Shown one piece after another: positions 29,706 to 40,481 of a stretch of DNA of 64,000 nucleotides (position 1 is the stretch's first letter; the number at the start of each line of letters is the position of its first letter). Made by a program: the position numbers and the translations under genes. This DNA is from Diplodia intermedia (taxonomy: Eukaryota; Ascomycota; Dothideomycetes; Botryosphaeriales; Botryosphaeriaceae): contig JAKEKT010000002.1 of NCBI GenBank assembly GCA_021495925.1, positions 434,001 through 498,000 of the forward strand, in the 5' to 3' direction. The notes under the pieces are model-generated. The model was given only the letters and a program-made list of their open reading frames with translations, had not been told where the DNA came from and did no database searches.

Positions 29706-32700
29706 TCAAGGTTCTCCTTCCTTTTTCTTCGGCCCCCCAAGCTTGAGCTTCAACTTCAACGGCCTTTTCTCTCCATCAGGGCTTGAAGCCGGCGGGCTCG
29801 CCGACGGTGGCGCAATCTGTGGCGCCGGCGCTGTTGGCTTCGAGAAGAACGGCTTCGGCGGCGCTGGAGGAGCCTGATGTTCCGGTCGGGGTGGCTTGAC
29901 ATGGTGCGACTCGGGCCGTGGCGGCTTCGGCTTCGGAGGCCGATCATGCCTCTGGGTTTGCGAGATCCGCGCCGGCCCATTGGCACTGTGCGTCTTGTGT
30001 GATGAAGTGCCGCGCGCTGCTGGAGGTCGCCCGACAATTTGTCTCAGCCGCTCCGGGTTCACCTTCAGTCTGACAATCTTCCGGCGAACCTTCTTCAGCT
30101 TGTCTGGTCTGTCCGGTCTGTCATGTCTGTCATGCTTCTCCGTCCTGTCGCCACGATCCGATATTGTAGAGCTTGGAGTAGGTGCTCTTGAATGGCTTGG
30201 GGTAGGTGCCCGTGAGTGGCTTGGTGTAGGTGCCCTGGAGTGGCTTGGAGTGGGCACCTTGGGTGTTTGCGATGGAGCCCTAAAGAATGGTGATGCCGGC
30301 CGTTGGGACAAGGACCCGAGTGGTTTTACTGACGGACCTGGTGCCGGTGGCTTTGACACAGCTGCTGGGGCAGGAGGTTTGAGTATCGTAGAGGGAGGTG
30401 GGCCGGACGAAGGGGTACTGCCACTCCCAGCCTTCAAGCTGATCTTCAGCGAAGGCATGCCGTTTGTCTTTGGCGCCGCCGAATGGGCCAAGTGCTGACG
30501 TTTGTTCGGCTCGTCTGCAAGTGACGGCCGCCTTCGCTTCTCGGCCGCCTTCTGCTGGAGGAGTGGTGCCTGCTCCTGTTTAATCTTGCTCAATGGTTTC
30601 TGCCGGTACGGTGGGCTGCGGTAGAAGCGCATCTTGCCCTTGCCTTGATGCTGGACCTTCCAGGAGAGGGGTAACTTGAGCATGACCCCAAGGGAATTCT
30701 TGGGCTCAAATACGAGCCCGCATATGTCGAGCAGCCTGACCCATTCCTTAAGACTGGGCATTGGAGAAGTGAGGGCATTGCGCATTTGCTCCTCGAACAC
30801 TTTGTTGCTTCCAAGTTCTGTTCTAAGAGCCTTGATCGCGCCTTCAAGCGTCTGCGTGCGCTCGATCATGGCGGCACGGCTATCGGTAGACGTGTCTTGT
30901 TCAATGATCAGGCCACCGAATATCTGGTTCGACGGCTCTTCCCTCTTGTCGCCTATGGCAATGCGGGCCAGTCCGCGACCAATCAAGTAGTAGAGCTGCT
31001 CCCGAATGTAAGGCGAAGGATCGTAAGCGAGTGTGAAGATCAAGTATCGCAAGATTGCCGGATGCTTCATCATGCTGAGGTCAATAAGGCATTCCATGGC
31101 TTTTAGCCGGACGCTCTCTGCAGCACCTGGCTTGGCGTATTGCAGGAAGTCCAGCATCTTCCGGGGTATTATGCCGTTCTCCATCAGGAGGCACTGGCAT
31201 TGCAGCGCAGTGACGGTGACGATGTTCTGGTACGATGGGATCCACTCGTCCAAACGGCGGTGACGCTCGATCTCATTAAGGGCGTCCCGTTGGAAATCGA
31301 TTTCGTCTTGCTCGTCCTCATCGAAGTCGAAGCTGATGGTGCTCGAATCCTTGTAAGCAAGCTGCTGTGCCAACGCGGCCAGAAGCGCCGCCACGTAATG
31401 ACAATCAGAAAACTCGTTGTGCGAGTTGTCGTTGAATTTTAGCTTGTCGAGAATCCACATCTTCGACCTCATTAGTCCCTTCCCGCTGGGTTCACGAACT
31501 TTGGCGATAGCCCGTGGGATGGCACATTGCACAAGGTATTGACTCCGATCAGAGAAGTCATTGGAGCGAACCATATGCGATCCCGGAAGACAAAAGAGCT
31601 CCTGGAATGTTTTTTCGAGGTGATAAAGGCCAACCCAGTCGAGATCGACGTCATCAATTCTAGGGATGGCACATTTGGCGAGAGCCTCCGTGGCCATGGT
31701 TCGGATGCCGTGGAAATATCGCCGATCCATAACTGTCCGAGTAAGATATGTCGAGATCAGCTTGCTTGGCTGCTGGTCCGACAGATTCCGTAGCGCCTCG
31801 GCCTGTGCCACCACATCTGGGTCCTGCTGCAGCTGAGCCACCATCATCCAGAGCGGCTGACTGAAACTGATCTTGCAGATCCACTCAAAATCTGCATCGA
31901 CTCGGATCCACTCATACTGCTCGTTTGCCATCTGCTCTTCTTCTTCCTTGGTCCACTCATCAAAGTTCCACTCCTGGATTTCCTTTTCCGTATCCAGAAC
32001 ATCCCCCAGGCAATAAAGCGGGATCTCATCCGGTAGCTCCCCATCACCGTTGAGGTCGATTCCTTGCGCCGCGGCGGCTCTCTCTTTTTGACGCCGGTTT
32101 CGTTTCAGCCTGGTGTACTTGGTATTATACGGCGCATCGAACCTCGTAAGCGCATCGTGAATAGGAATGATGTGATCATAGGGAGTTCCGTCAGCCTCAT
32201 GAACAGTGACCGTCATGGCTCCAGTGAAAACTCTTGTGCGCTTTTTCTTTGACATGCCGCTCTTCTGTTCGTTGAAATCCTTGAGGAAAGTCTTGGGATC
32301 GAGGTCTTCCGCTCTGCTCTCCAGTTCGTTGCGGTCGCCCTGGGTTTGCTTGACTGCGAATTCAATGACAGATTTCTTCTTGTTGAAACGCTGGGTGACG
32401 TAAAAGTGCGGGCAGCCTGCCCCGTAAACCCATTGTCTCCAGAAGTCCGGGATCGGCTTGCTCTCCAGGTATTTGTCAACAATCTGGATGAAATCCTCCG
32501 TCGAGATTGCGCCGTTTTGAAGCCTTCCAGTCTTCGCCTGGAGAAGTACCTTGTAGATGATCTTTGTTACGCCCATCTTCGCCATCCTCTTGATTTTCTG
32601 GTTGAGGATGAACATGACTAAAGGTGCTTTCAGTTCCATGAACTCAATCTCAGACGGATCTACACCAAGATAATCCCCGAGAACCTGCAAGGAAGGGCGG

Positions 32701-34273
32701 TTGACGTCGAGTTCGACAACTCTGTCAGCCATCTGTTTCATCCTGAAACGGTGCTCATTCCTGCCGCAAAGCTGCTCCATAAAGTCGTCGGACATGAAGT
32801 AGGAAAGAGCATAGATCACCCACCAGTCTTGACTGGCCTTGGGTATGACGTTGATGCCCATCCACTGGAATGCAAGAGCATGAACCAACTTGCGAGTGAC
32901 CGGCAAGAGCGGATCCAAAACGTCCTCCGGATAGAGAAGGGAATTACTGCACAGAGTGAGTGATGCAGCATGAGCGATTTCCGGAACGAGATCATCCACG
33001 AAAACGATCTTATAGCTTGTGAAAGGATAAGAGATGTAGGTTTTGCTAAAATGGTCAGTTGCCTGCATATCTGTCAATATCTGCGTGCGTAAAGGAGAGC
33101 AGACCATATACCTTTGCCAACGCCATGCACGTGTTCCTTACTTCGTCACTCCTTCCCGGAAGACAGAAGCCATGGACACGAATGGCGGCTTGACCCATCA
33201 TCTCGTCATCGTCGCTTTCGCGCAGATCCGAAAGATCGACGTGCTCCAAGGGACCAACGGCAATCGCGATGTGCTGCGGTAGAACGGCGTTTGCACAGGT
33301 GAAGCTAACGGTCTTTCGAGAGGGATCCTTCGGATCGACGATCTGTGACCGTCAGAAACTTTTCTTTCGATTCAGTAGCAGGTCTACCTACATCATCGGT
33401 CATGTCGCCAGAGCAGACAACGGACATCTCCAGTGCTTTGTCTTCTTCAGACAAGCCGAAATTATCAACGTCGGCATCAAGCATTTGGACGTCACCGTCG
33501 TCGTGGGTGCCATTTGGAAGACCGTTCGTCAGGGCACCGTTAGCGGCAGAGTGATCATTATTTCCATTTGTTAACGGCGGCGCGGCTTTCCTGAACACAT
33601 CGCCGACGGTCCTCGGGCATCTGATGGATATTTCCCACGGATAGCGCGCGCTCGCATCGTCTACGCAGGGAAACAAGCAGGAAGCCGAGCCTGCAAACTG
33701 GGAGTTCCGAGTGTAGACGTGAGGATATCGTGTGTCCCCCTCTTCCAGCCCAGCGAAGTGCAAGCCTTCGCGAAAATGCTTGATGTCGTAGTGGACGACG
33801 ACCTTTAGTGGCGCAAACACCGACCCGCCCGCCGTCAAGTCACCGAGCGTGCTGAGCGCGTCGAGCGACGAAGCATCCAGCTCTTTGATCTTCACTCTTG
33901 GTGGGACGAATACCCAAAGGTTCTCTTCGGCTACATCTCCAGAATCCTCTTCCACCTTCTGCCGCAAAACTTTGTGGTGATGGACCGTGCTCTTTTCCGA
34001 AAGGTAGATGTGAGAGTGAGGGTCATTGTGATCCCATCTTGCCTCGCGCCCCTCCACCGTAACCCTCTTAACGTGAGCCTGTCGGCAGTGGAGGCGAATG
34101 TAGGGCAAGTCCTTTGACTGGGGTTGTACATTAATCTCGGCAACTCCATGCACGGAGCGCGCCAAAAAGTCGATGTCGAGCTCAACCTTTGCTGAGTAGA
34201 CGCTGAAGGATGGGTCGGATGCCGGAGGGGCGGCGGCCGTGGCCGAGGAAGGAGTGTCGAAAGGACCAGGCAT
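29706..34273 (-). CDS. TAF2: TFIID subunit TAF2
   Basis: Large TFIID subunit that contacts promoter DNA near the initiator. Exons 34273-33392, 33342-33112 and 33062-29706 give 1489 residues. The N-terminal part has the M1 aminopeptidase fold (VYSAKVELDIDFLARSVHG, FLFPCVDDASARYPWEISI-like segment) but the zinc-peptidase signature is lost: HExxH is replaced by HALAF in VHALAFQWMGINV. That is the known TAF2 state. A large helical region (LPGSHMVRSNDFSDRSQYLV and onward) follows. The last 280 residues are disordered, Pro/Ser/Lys-rich and basic, with tandem repeats. The first exon contains a Gly/Asn/Asp-rich loop before the first intron. All three exons join in phase 0. Confidence 0.93.
30171..30257 (-). 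repeat. 24-bp tandem repeat in TAF2 tail
   Basis: About 3.6 copies of a 24-bp unit encode the 8-residue repeat APTPSHSR, preceded by TPSHSR. Serines followed by Pro suggest phosphorylation sites. Just downstream in the protein, Asp/Arg/Pro/His dipeptide repeats (HDRHDRPDRPDK) are coded at about 30100-30140. Confidence 0.85.
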
Positions 34274-35104
34274 TGTGCCGTTCCAGGTGCTAGCCTGCGA
34301 TCCTCAGCAGCGATGCCCTCCTGCTCATCGCCGAAGTTATGTGCGCATGCTAAGTGACGGTGGGACGCGGAGCTCGAAACGGTCGTATGCGCGGTCGTGC
34401 AGAAGCAGGTGACGGCTCAAAGGTTGTTGTTCGGAAGCGATGGCACTGAAAACGGCAAAGTGTTCGGTCGCGCGGAGGCGAAGGGCGGACGGGGTGGTGG
34501 CAGAGGGCGCTGGGCGCAGTTGGGTGTCGCAACTCGACTGCAGTCGCGCGGGTGATGCTGCTGCGATGGAGCCTGTGACGCCGCGCTCGTTTCTTGGCGC
34601 TCGGGCGGTGGCGCACAGGCGCGGCGCGGCGACGCGTCCTCAACACCACGACCTGCATACAACTTTCCACTCACGTGCAAAAGTCGGCCAGCACTTCACC
34701 CTATTTGCATCTCGTCCTTCGGCTGCGCCGCCGAAATGCACCACAACGGCTTCTACTGAGGACGATCAAGGTCATCGGCGAGGAAGTAACGCACAAGGAC
34801 GAGGAACAAAGGGCACCCGTCCATGACGCACCACGAACAAAAGCATGCTCACAAACATTTATTGTTCTTTTCTGCGTACAGCAGCCTATGGTAGAGTACA
34901 CCGCCAGCCCCGCATGGAAACACCAGCTCGGTGAGCCCCCCGTATATTTTCCACAATCGCCCACGTAAACTGGGACTCTTCAACCTCCGAAAACGCCATG
35001 CCACCGTAAAGTATGAATGCAATGATATCCCCATTGGACGTAATTTCAAGCGCCGCAATGGAGCGCCATATTGAAGCGACATGCTGCTACATATGTTCAG
35101 AAGC
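34274..35104. other. Intergenic, TAF2 promoter and SAS4 3' flank
   Basis: About 830 bp between tandem minus-strand genes, GC-rich next to TAF2. Nothing else recognised. Confidence 0.45.
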
Positions 35105-36723
35105 TTACTGCCTCTTCTCTCTCATCATCCGCCGTTTTTTCCGAGCATGGGCGCGCAATGCTTCGGGTGTGAGATATTCTTCGGGGAGGGAAAACTCCTC
35201 CTCGGCAGGTTCGGGAACTGGTTGCCCAAAGGCCGTCACATTACGGCCGTGTCTCTGCTTGCCCATGGCGGCAGCGCGGAGGTGGGGCTTGGAATAGAAA
35301 GAAGTGAATGGCCGCTCGGGAGAAGGAGGCCGGTAAATGATGGGGGGAGGGGGCGGTCGAGGTCTTGGATGTTTGATTGAGGAACCGCTCGCGGAAATGG
35401 CTTCTTGTTGCAACTGCCGCGCAGCCCAGGCATCAACGTCGCTCGAATTTGGGGGGTCGCCCATGCTATCTTCCTCGGTGCGTTCAGCTTGCTGATCGCC
35501 TTCTTCTTCATCGTCGTCTTTTGCTTGCTGGGCTTGTTCTTTCTCGAGCCTAAGTCTCTTTTCCTCCTCTTTCCATATCCGAAACTTGTCCACCAGCGCC
35601 CTGACTTCAGAGATGAAGTAGTCGCGCTTTGGCTCGTATTCCTTCTTCTCCGAATCGGTGATGCCAGTGACACCCATGACACGCAGCCAATCATGGCCAA
35701 GCAGCCCGTCTAAAAGACGTTCCAGCTGTACCTTTTCATGCATGGCCCGCTCTTTCTCGATATTCCGTAGCTGTTTTTCCTTGCGCTCAGCGCGCCTATG
35801 TGCCTTGAAGAAGAAATCATCATCAAGAGGATCGGTCGTTATGTGGTGTGGCGTGTGGCGGACAATGGTAGAAAAATCGACGGTTTGTATACCGCTGTTG
35901 ACTTGAGCGAAAGGTTTGTACCCATTGAGTGTTGTGGCAGGGTTAGACGCTGGATGGGCGGGGGCGAGGAGCGAAGACCGCCTCTTTTCAGATACGGACG
36001 AGGACGCAGGGAGCGAAGAGACAGGCCCAGGGACGGGGAAGGGCTCGCTGAGAGGCTCATCGATAATGTGGACGGGCTCGTCGATGTCGAGAAAATCTGG
36101 CCGGGGTCAGCTTCGACATCAGCGCGATACGAACGCGTCTACGCACCAGACTTCCTCTCAACACCGGCAATCACGTCGTCGTAATTGGGGAAGTATATGG
36201 CCAGGTCGCTCTTGAGACGCGAGCCGCCGTCCTGGCTTCTCAACGTCCGCTTGTCCTGAGGCACTGGCAGGCCACCCTGGGCGTCGGGTTTGGGCGTTGC
36301 GGACTGGGAGGGCACGTCATCGTCGCGGAGGTCGAGCTGCGTTTGCACGCCGTTGGTCGCTTGTGCCAGCCCCCCATGCGGCTGTGTGACTGTGACTTTG
36401 GTAGGAGGTCTCGGGTGCTGTTGCTGCTGTTGCTCAGCGCTGGCGATCGGTGTGGCGCCCTTCCTTCGCGACGAGCCACGATTCCTCGTCGCCGGGCGGG
36501 GGCCCAGCAGCTTCAGCGTCTGGCCGGTCGTGGGCGTCGCGGAGTCGTCCTGGGACGGCGCGACGGGCGTGCTGGCGATGGAGAGCGCGTCCTGCGACGC
36601 GGGCGCGGCGGCGGAGGGCGCTGCGTGGTTCTCGTTTGGCTCGGCGGTCGCGATATTTTTAGGACCTCGACGTGTGAAGCGCCCACTTGAGGAGCGGTTC
36701 AATGGTCGCGAGGAGCTGACCAT
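35105..36723 (-). CDS. SAS4: SAS4-domain protein (Something About Silencing 4)
   Basis: Two exons, 36723-36147 and 36096-35105, encode 522 residues; the junction turns a Gly codon into Asp and links to DFLDIDEP. The first 190 residues are low complexity with a 5-Gln tract. The conserved block at about 300-400 reads DDDFFFKAHRRAERKEKQLR, then EKVQLERLLDGLLGHDWLRV and SEKKEYEPKRDYFISEVRAL, which matches the SAS4 domain of fungal proteins. In yeast, Sas4 bridges Sas2 and Sas5 in the SAS histone H4 K16 acetyltransferase. A charged coiled-coil-like run (WKEEEKRLRLEKEQAQQAK) and a basic C-terminus (ARKKRRMMREKRQ) follow. The chromatin role is inferred from the family. Confidence 0.85.
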
Positions 36724-37468
36724 TGTTTGCTGGGGCGCCCAAGGTCATCTTTCTGCTGCCGCTGTCTCAGGGTCACCGCTCTCGACGGGCGTTGTAGAAG
36801 CTTGCGAGCTCGGGCGTACCGCGATCGTGTTAGGGGACCCTTCTGAGTTTGGTCGTGGCTGTAGGCGAAGGGAAAGCGTTTCGCAAGGGCTCGTCCATTT
36901 CACTGTTCACAGTCGCATGCACGCTCACGATCGCCCCGGATCCATTTTGGTTTGCATCTACAGCCGCTGCGCAGAGGCACTGCGGTGGTATTATGGGTCA
37001 GAGCGTCAAGCGGCAGTCTGCGCACGCCTGCGTCGAGTGGAACAGTGCGTCTACTTAAGGTTCGCGCGACACCCCAGAATGCAACCAGCGCTGTGCACAA
37101 GCGCTCGCGGGCAGCTTCCTGCGAACGCTTGATGCTGCGCCGGTGGGTGCTCTGCACTGCCGCGACCGACGCAGCTTGCATCAGAGTTGGCAGACACCGG
37201 CCACCAATTCCGTCCGCAAAACGCCCTAACGCCTGCCGGCAATTGCAACCACCATGTCGTCATTTGGCTTCAGTACTGCCCGTACCGGTACAATGGGCGA
37301 GACCCGCGGCGAAAGTTGACTTCACATGGTCTACGACAAACACAATATTCCCTGCGACGAGTTTAGACGTCATCATTTGCCCAAAGAATTTCGTACATTG
37401 TTGGTCTGCATTAGCATGAGACATTACGCTCACTGATGGTATGGGTTGTTCTGCGCCCTAATCCGTAC
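36724..37468. other. Intergenic, SAS4 promoter and YPT35 3' flank
   Basis: About 745 bp between tandem minus-strand genes; no feature recognised. Confidence 0.45.
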
Positions 37469-38424
37469 TTAAGAAAAAAGAAACTCCTTGAGAACAGGAG
37501 ACGAAGAAAACTCCGGATTGAGAAGGACACAACTGCACTCAGTCAGCGGGGTATTTCGATATTCCAGAACATCGGGTTGTGCAACGCCGGGCGGCGCGTG
37601 TGGGACGGTCTGTGAGTGGCGGCGGGGGCGCTTATGTGCGTCGATAAGAGGGGCAAAAGGTGCTGCCCGCATGTGTCGAGTCTCAAACCGGTCCAACAGC
37701 ACCGACGGGATGCCACTTTGACAGGAAGACTTCAAGCTAAGGGGTTGTAAGACGTACTTGAGGAAGTATGCGAGTCCTTCTCTCCGCCTTTCCAAGAAGC
37801 GGGGGCGGAACCGGGCTGGGATCGTCAGCGGCTGGTTTCCTAATCGGGACAGGAGTTGATTTACAGATTACGCTCTTCGGAGGGAGTTGAGGCATCGATG
37901 ATTCGGCATGTGGGAATGTTTGCGCGAGACGGCGTCGCAGCTCGTCAAACTCGGAATACCTGTAGCTGCATTAGACAGGTATGGGGACGTCATAGATCAC
38001 GCTTCGACTCATACCGCTTCCTGATCTTCATGGGCCCGCCCTGTCTCAAGATCAGCATCGGGACAGCTGCACGAGAGATGAAACACACGTCGAGGGTCTG
38101 CACGGTGCAATTCCAGACCACGTAGTCGCCCATGCCGGGGACGTTGCCGGAGACGATGACATGGTCGTCGATGGTGACGTTCTTCGCCCAGAGGGCTCTG
38201 TTCTGGTCGGAGCCCTCAACGGTGTGGTCCTCGAGGCGGATGGGAGCGGGCCTGTCGGAGGCGAGCGAGGCCTCGCTACCGCCAGAGCCACGCCGCTTGA
38301 GCCCCGACCAGTACGGTGGAACTATCTGGTGATCACGGGCGGTGGAAGCCTCGCCGCCATCGCGGGCAGCAACATGGCCGTTTGGCGTCGGGTGGCTGGG
38401 AGTCTCAGAGCCCGTTGACTCCAT
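37469..38424 (-). CDS. YPT35: PX-domain endosomal/vacuolar adaptor, YPT35 type
   Basis: Phosphoinositide-binding PX protein; yeast Ypt35 recruits the Vps13 lipid-transfer protein to endosomal and vacuolar membranes. Exons 38424-38089, 38040-38015, 37959-37865, 37815-37758 and 37532-37469 give 192 residues, close to the yeast length. The PX core fills the second half: YVVWNCTVQTLD, then KIRKRYSEFDELRRRLAQTF with the RYSEF motif, the proline loop MPQLPPKSVI, SRFRPRFLERRREGLAYFL, and the end NPEFSSSPVLKEFLF. Every junction restores PX sequence, including a 26-nt exon. The start is the first ATG in frame. The 70-residue N-terminus is Ser/Gly/Asp-rich and disordered. Confidence 0.88.
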
Positions 38425-39767
38425 CCATCCAGCTAGCGCAAGCCGTGAACCAGGGGTGAGGCGATGATGTTGATGACGCCAGGCGGGCAGCAAGCAGGGG
38501 CGATGTTGAGAGGCGGGGCGGGAATAGGCTCAATGGGCCAGCAATGCGGTCAACGGCGAGGCGGGAATATGGGGTTGTCCGTGGACGCGGCAGAAGTAGC
38601 CACGGAGGCACGTGAACGGCGAGAGTGGCAGTGGCCAGCTCCGAGTCTCAGGCCGTGCATTCGCGAGCCGCACACGCCGCACCTCTCAGCCGGCCGCCTG
38701 CTCCAGCAGCTTCCGGCACGCGAACGGGTGCTGCGCTTGGGAGGCTGCGTGACCGTCCAGCTCGTACGGCCATATGCCGGCGGGCGTGGAGAACGGGAGG
38801 GCTCATGGATCTCACGCCAAGCGGCCAGCTGCTCGACTCCGGGCCCGCAGGCAGGGAGGAGGCGGGACAGGCCCAAGCGCGCGAAGGACGAAGGACGGGC
38901 GTCGCCGTGGAAGGCTTCAGGCGCGCCGCGGTGCCAAGGGCAGCGTCGTCGCTCTGCATGATCGATCAGGCTGCGCCGTCCAGATGCGTGCCGCTGCATG
39001 CATCATCGCGACAGTAGTGTTGTTGGGCGTGAGGGCAATGCCATGGCGGCCGAGCCACGACCCCTGCACTCCGTAGCTCCCGGGCTGCGATGCGGGCCAG
39101 ACAGAGGCCGCAGGCGACGGCGCTGCATGCAATGGCAAGCGTGGCGCCGATTGGCCCGCGTTTTGGCGCACTCTGGCGACAGCATTCCACCGCGCAGCTG
39201 GAGCATGCGGAGCAAAAGAGCCGGGGCGCCATTGGCTGCTGGCCGAGCATGGGCAATGGATCGCCGACAAGGGTGGCCATGCGGGTAAGAGCGGACAGCA
39301 AGCAGCAGCTCGCGATGGCTCCGCGTCCCTCGGGTGGTGGTGCGATAAGAGCACGGCACTGGCGGCTTTCTATTCTGGCCGGCCGGCGGAGATGGGGCTA
39401 GAGCTTATTCTGCACACCATCTATCGCGCTCTTCAGCCATGGCTCCGTCCGTGCGCTAGCTAGCCATGAGCCTGAGCCTCCTCCCTTTCCTTAAATCCCT
39501 CCTGCCCGCCTCGTGCGTTTGAAGGGAGTAGTGCGCCCGCCCTCGCTCAGCTGTCACTTTCCGTTTCCGAGCTCCGCCTACCCCTACCTCCCCACTGTCG
39601 CTATCCGCCGATCGTCAGTCAAGGTGCGTGCGTCCCTGCGTATAATGCTGCTGCATTCCGCCCACATTCCTCCCACGCAACCCCAAACTCGACTTGGCCG
39701 AGCCTACTCCTCCCGCTGACTCCCGCTCTCTGTTCTCAGCGCCAATTCGGACCCCAGACCCCTCACC
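38425..39767. other. Divergent intergenic region, YPT35 / GPI protein
   Basis: About 1.34 kb, GC-rich, with promoters on both sides. The overlapping open frames on both strands are Arg/Ala/Ser/Cys-rich and look non-coding. Pyrimidine-rich sequence (39530-39600, 39715-39765) precedes the GPI-protein start. Confidence 0.45.
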
Positions 39768-40481
39768 ATGCGTTCTACCGCCTCCACCATCGCTGTGCTC
39801 TTTGCCGTTGTCGGCCTGTCTTCCACGCAGACGATTGATCCCGACTCGGTCTCGGTTGAGGACAGAAGTAAGCATCGCCCGTCTTCTCAGCCCCGACATG
39901 TTGTGCTGACCAGCTGCAGACCAGTGGTGTCTTGCCCAGACGTCGCAATGCCCGCTCATCTGCCTCCAGACCAACAAGGACGCCACCACCCAGTCCAACG
40001 AGTGTGACTCTGTATGTCTTGGCTCACGCACCCCGCCACCGCTCCAGAACTAACATGGCCGCCACAGGACACTCTCCAGTACTCGTGCGTTTGCGCGGAC
40101 GGGCTCTCGCCGAACATCTCCCAGTACAGCCAGACGATGCCTTACTTCATCTGCACTGAGAACAACAACCGCTGCGTGAGCAACTGCGCAAGCGGCAACA
40201 ACCAGTGTGCGAGCGACTGCCGCACAAAGAACCCTTGCGGAGCTCAGAACCCGACCCGCGTCAATGTCACGACCACTACCAGCGCCTCGACAGCTTCATC
40301 CACGTCCAGCTCGACTGGTGGCGGCTCCGACTACAGCAGCTTTGGTGACGGCAATTCGGGCGATTCGAGCTCTGGATCCGGCAGCAGTGGCGCTGGTGCC
40401 TTGGCTTTGGACCTCGGCGCCAAGTATGGCCTGGCCATGATCGTCAGCGGCCTGGTCGGCGGCGCGGCCCTCTTGCTGTGA
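39768..40481 (+). CDS. GPI-anchored cysteine-rich surface protein (DUF7707-like)
   Basis: Exons 39768-39867, 39920-40011 and 40068-40481 give 201 residues. A signal peptide (about 1-20, ASTIAVLFAVVGLSS core) is followed by a compact Cys-rich domain of about 95 residues: NQWCLAQTSQCPLICLQTNK, NECDSDTLQYSCVCADG, MPYFICTENNNRCVSNC, then NNQCASDCRTKNPCG. A Ser/Thr/Gly-rich stalk and a hydrophobic C-terminus (LAMIVSGLVGGAALLL) follow, as for GPI attachment, so the product should sit on the plasma membrane or wall. The cysteine pattern fits the fungal DUF7707 group as I know it; no enzymatic role is suggested. Both introns lie inside the Cys-rich domain. Confidence 0.85.
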
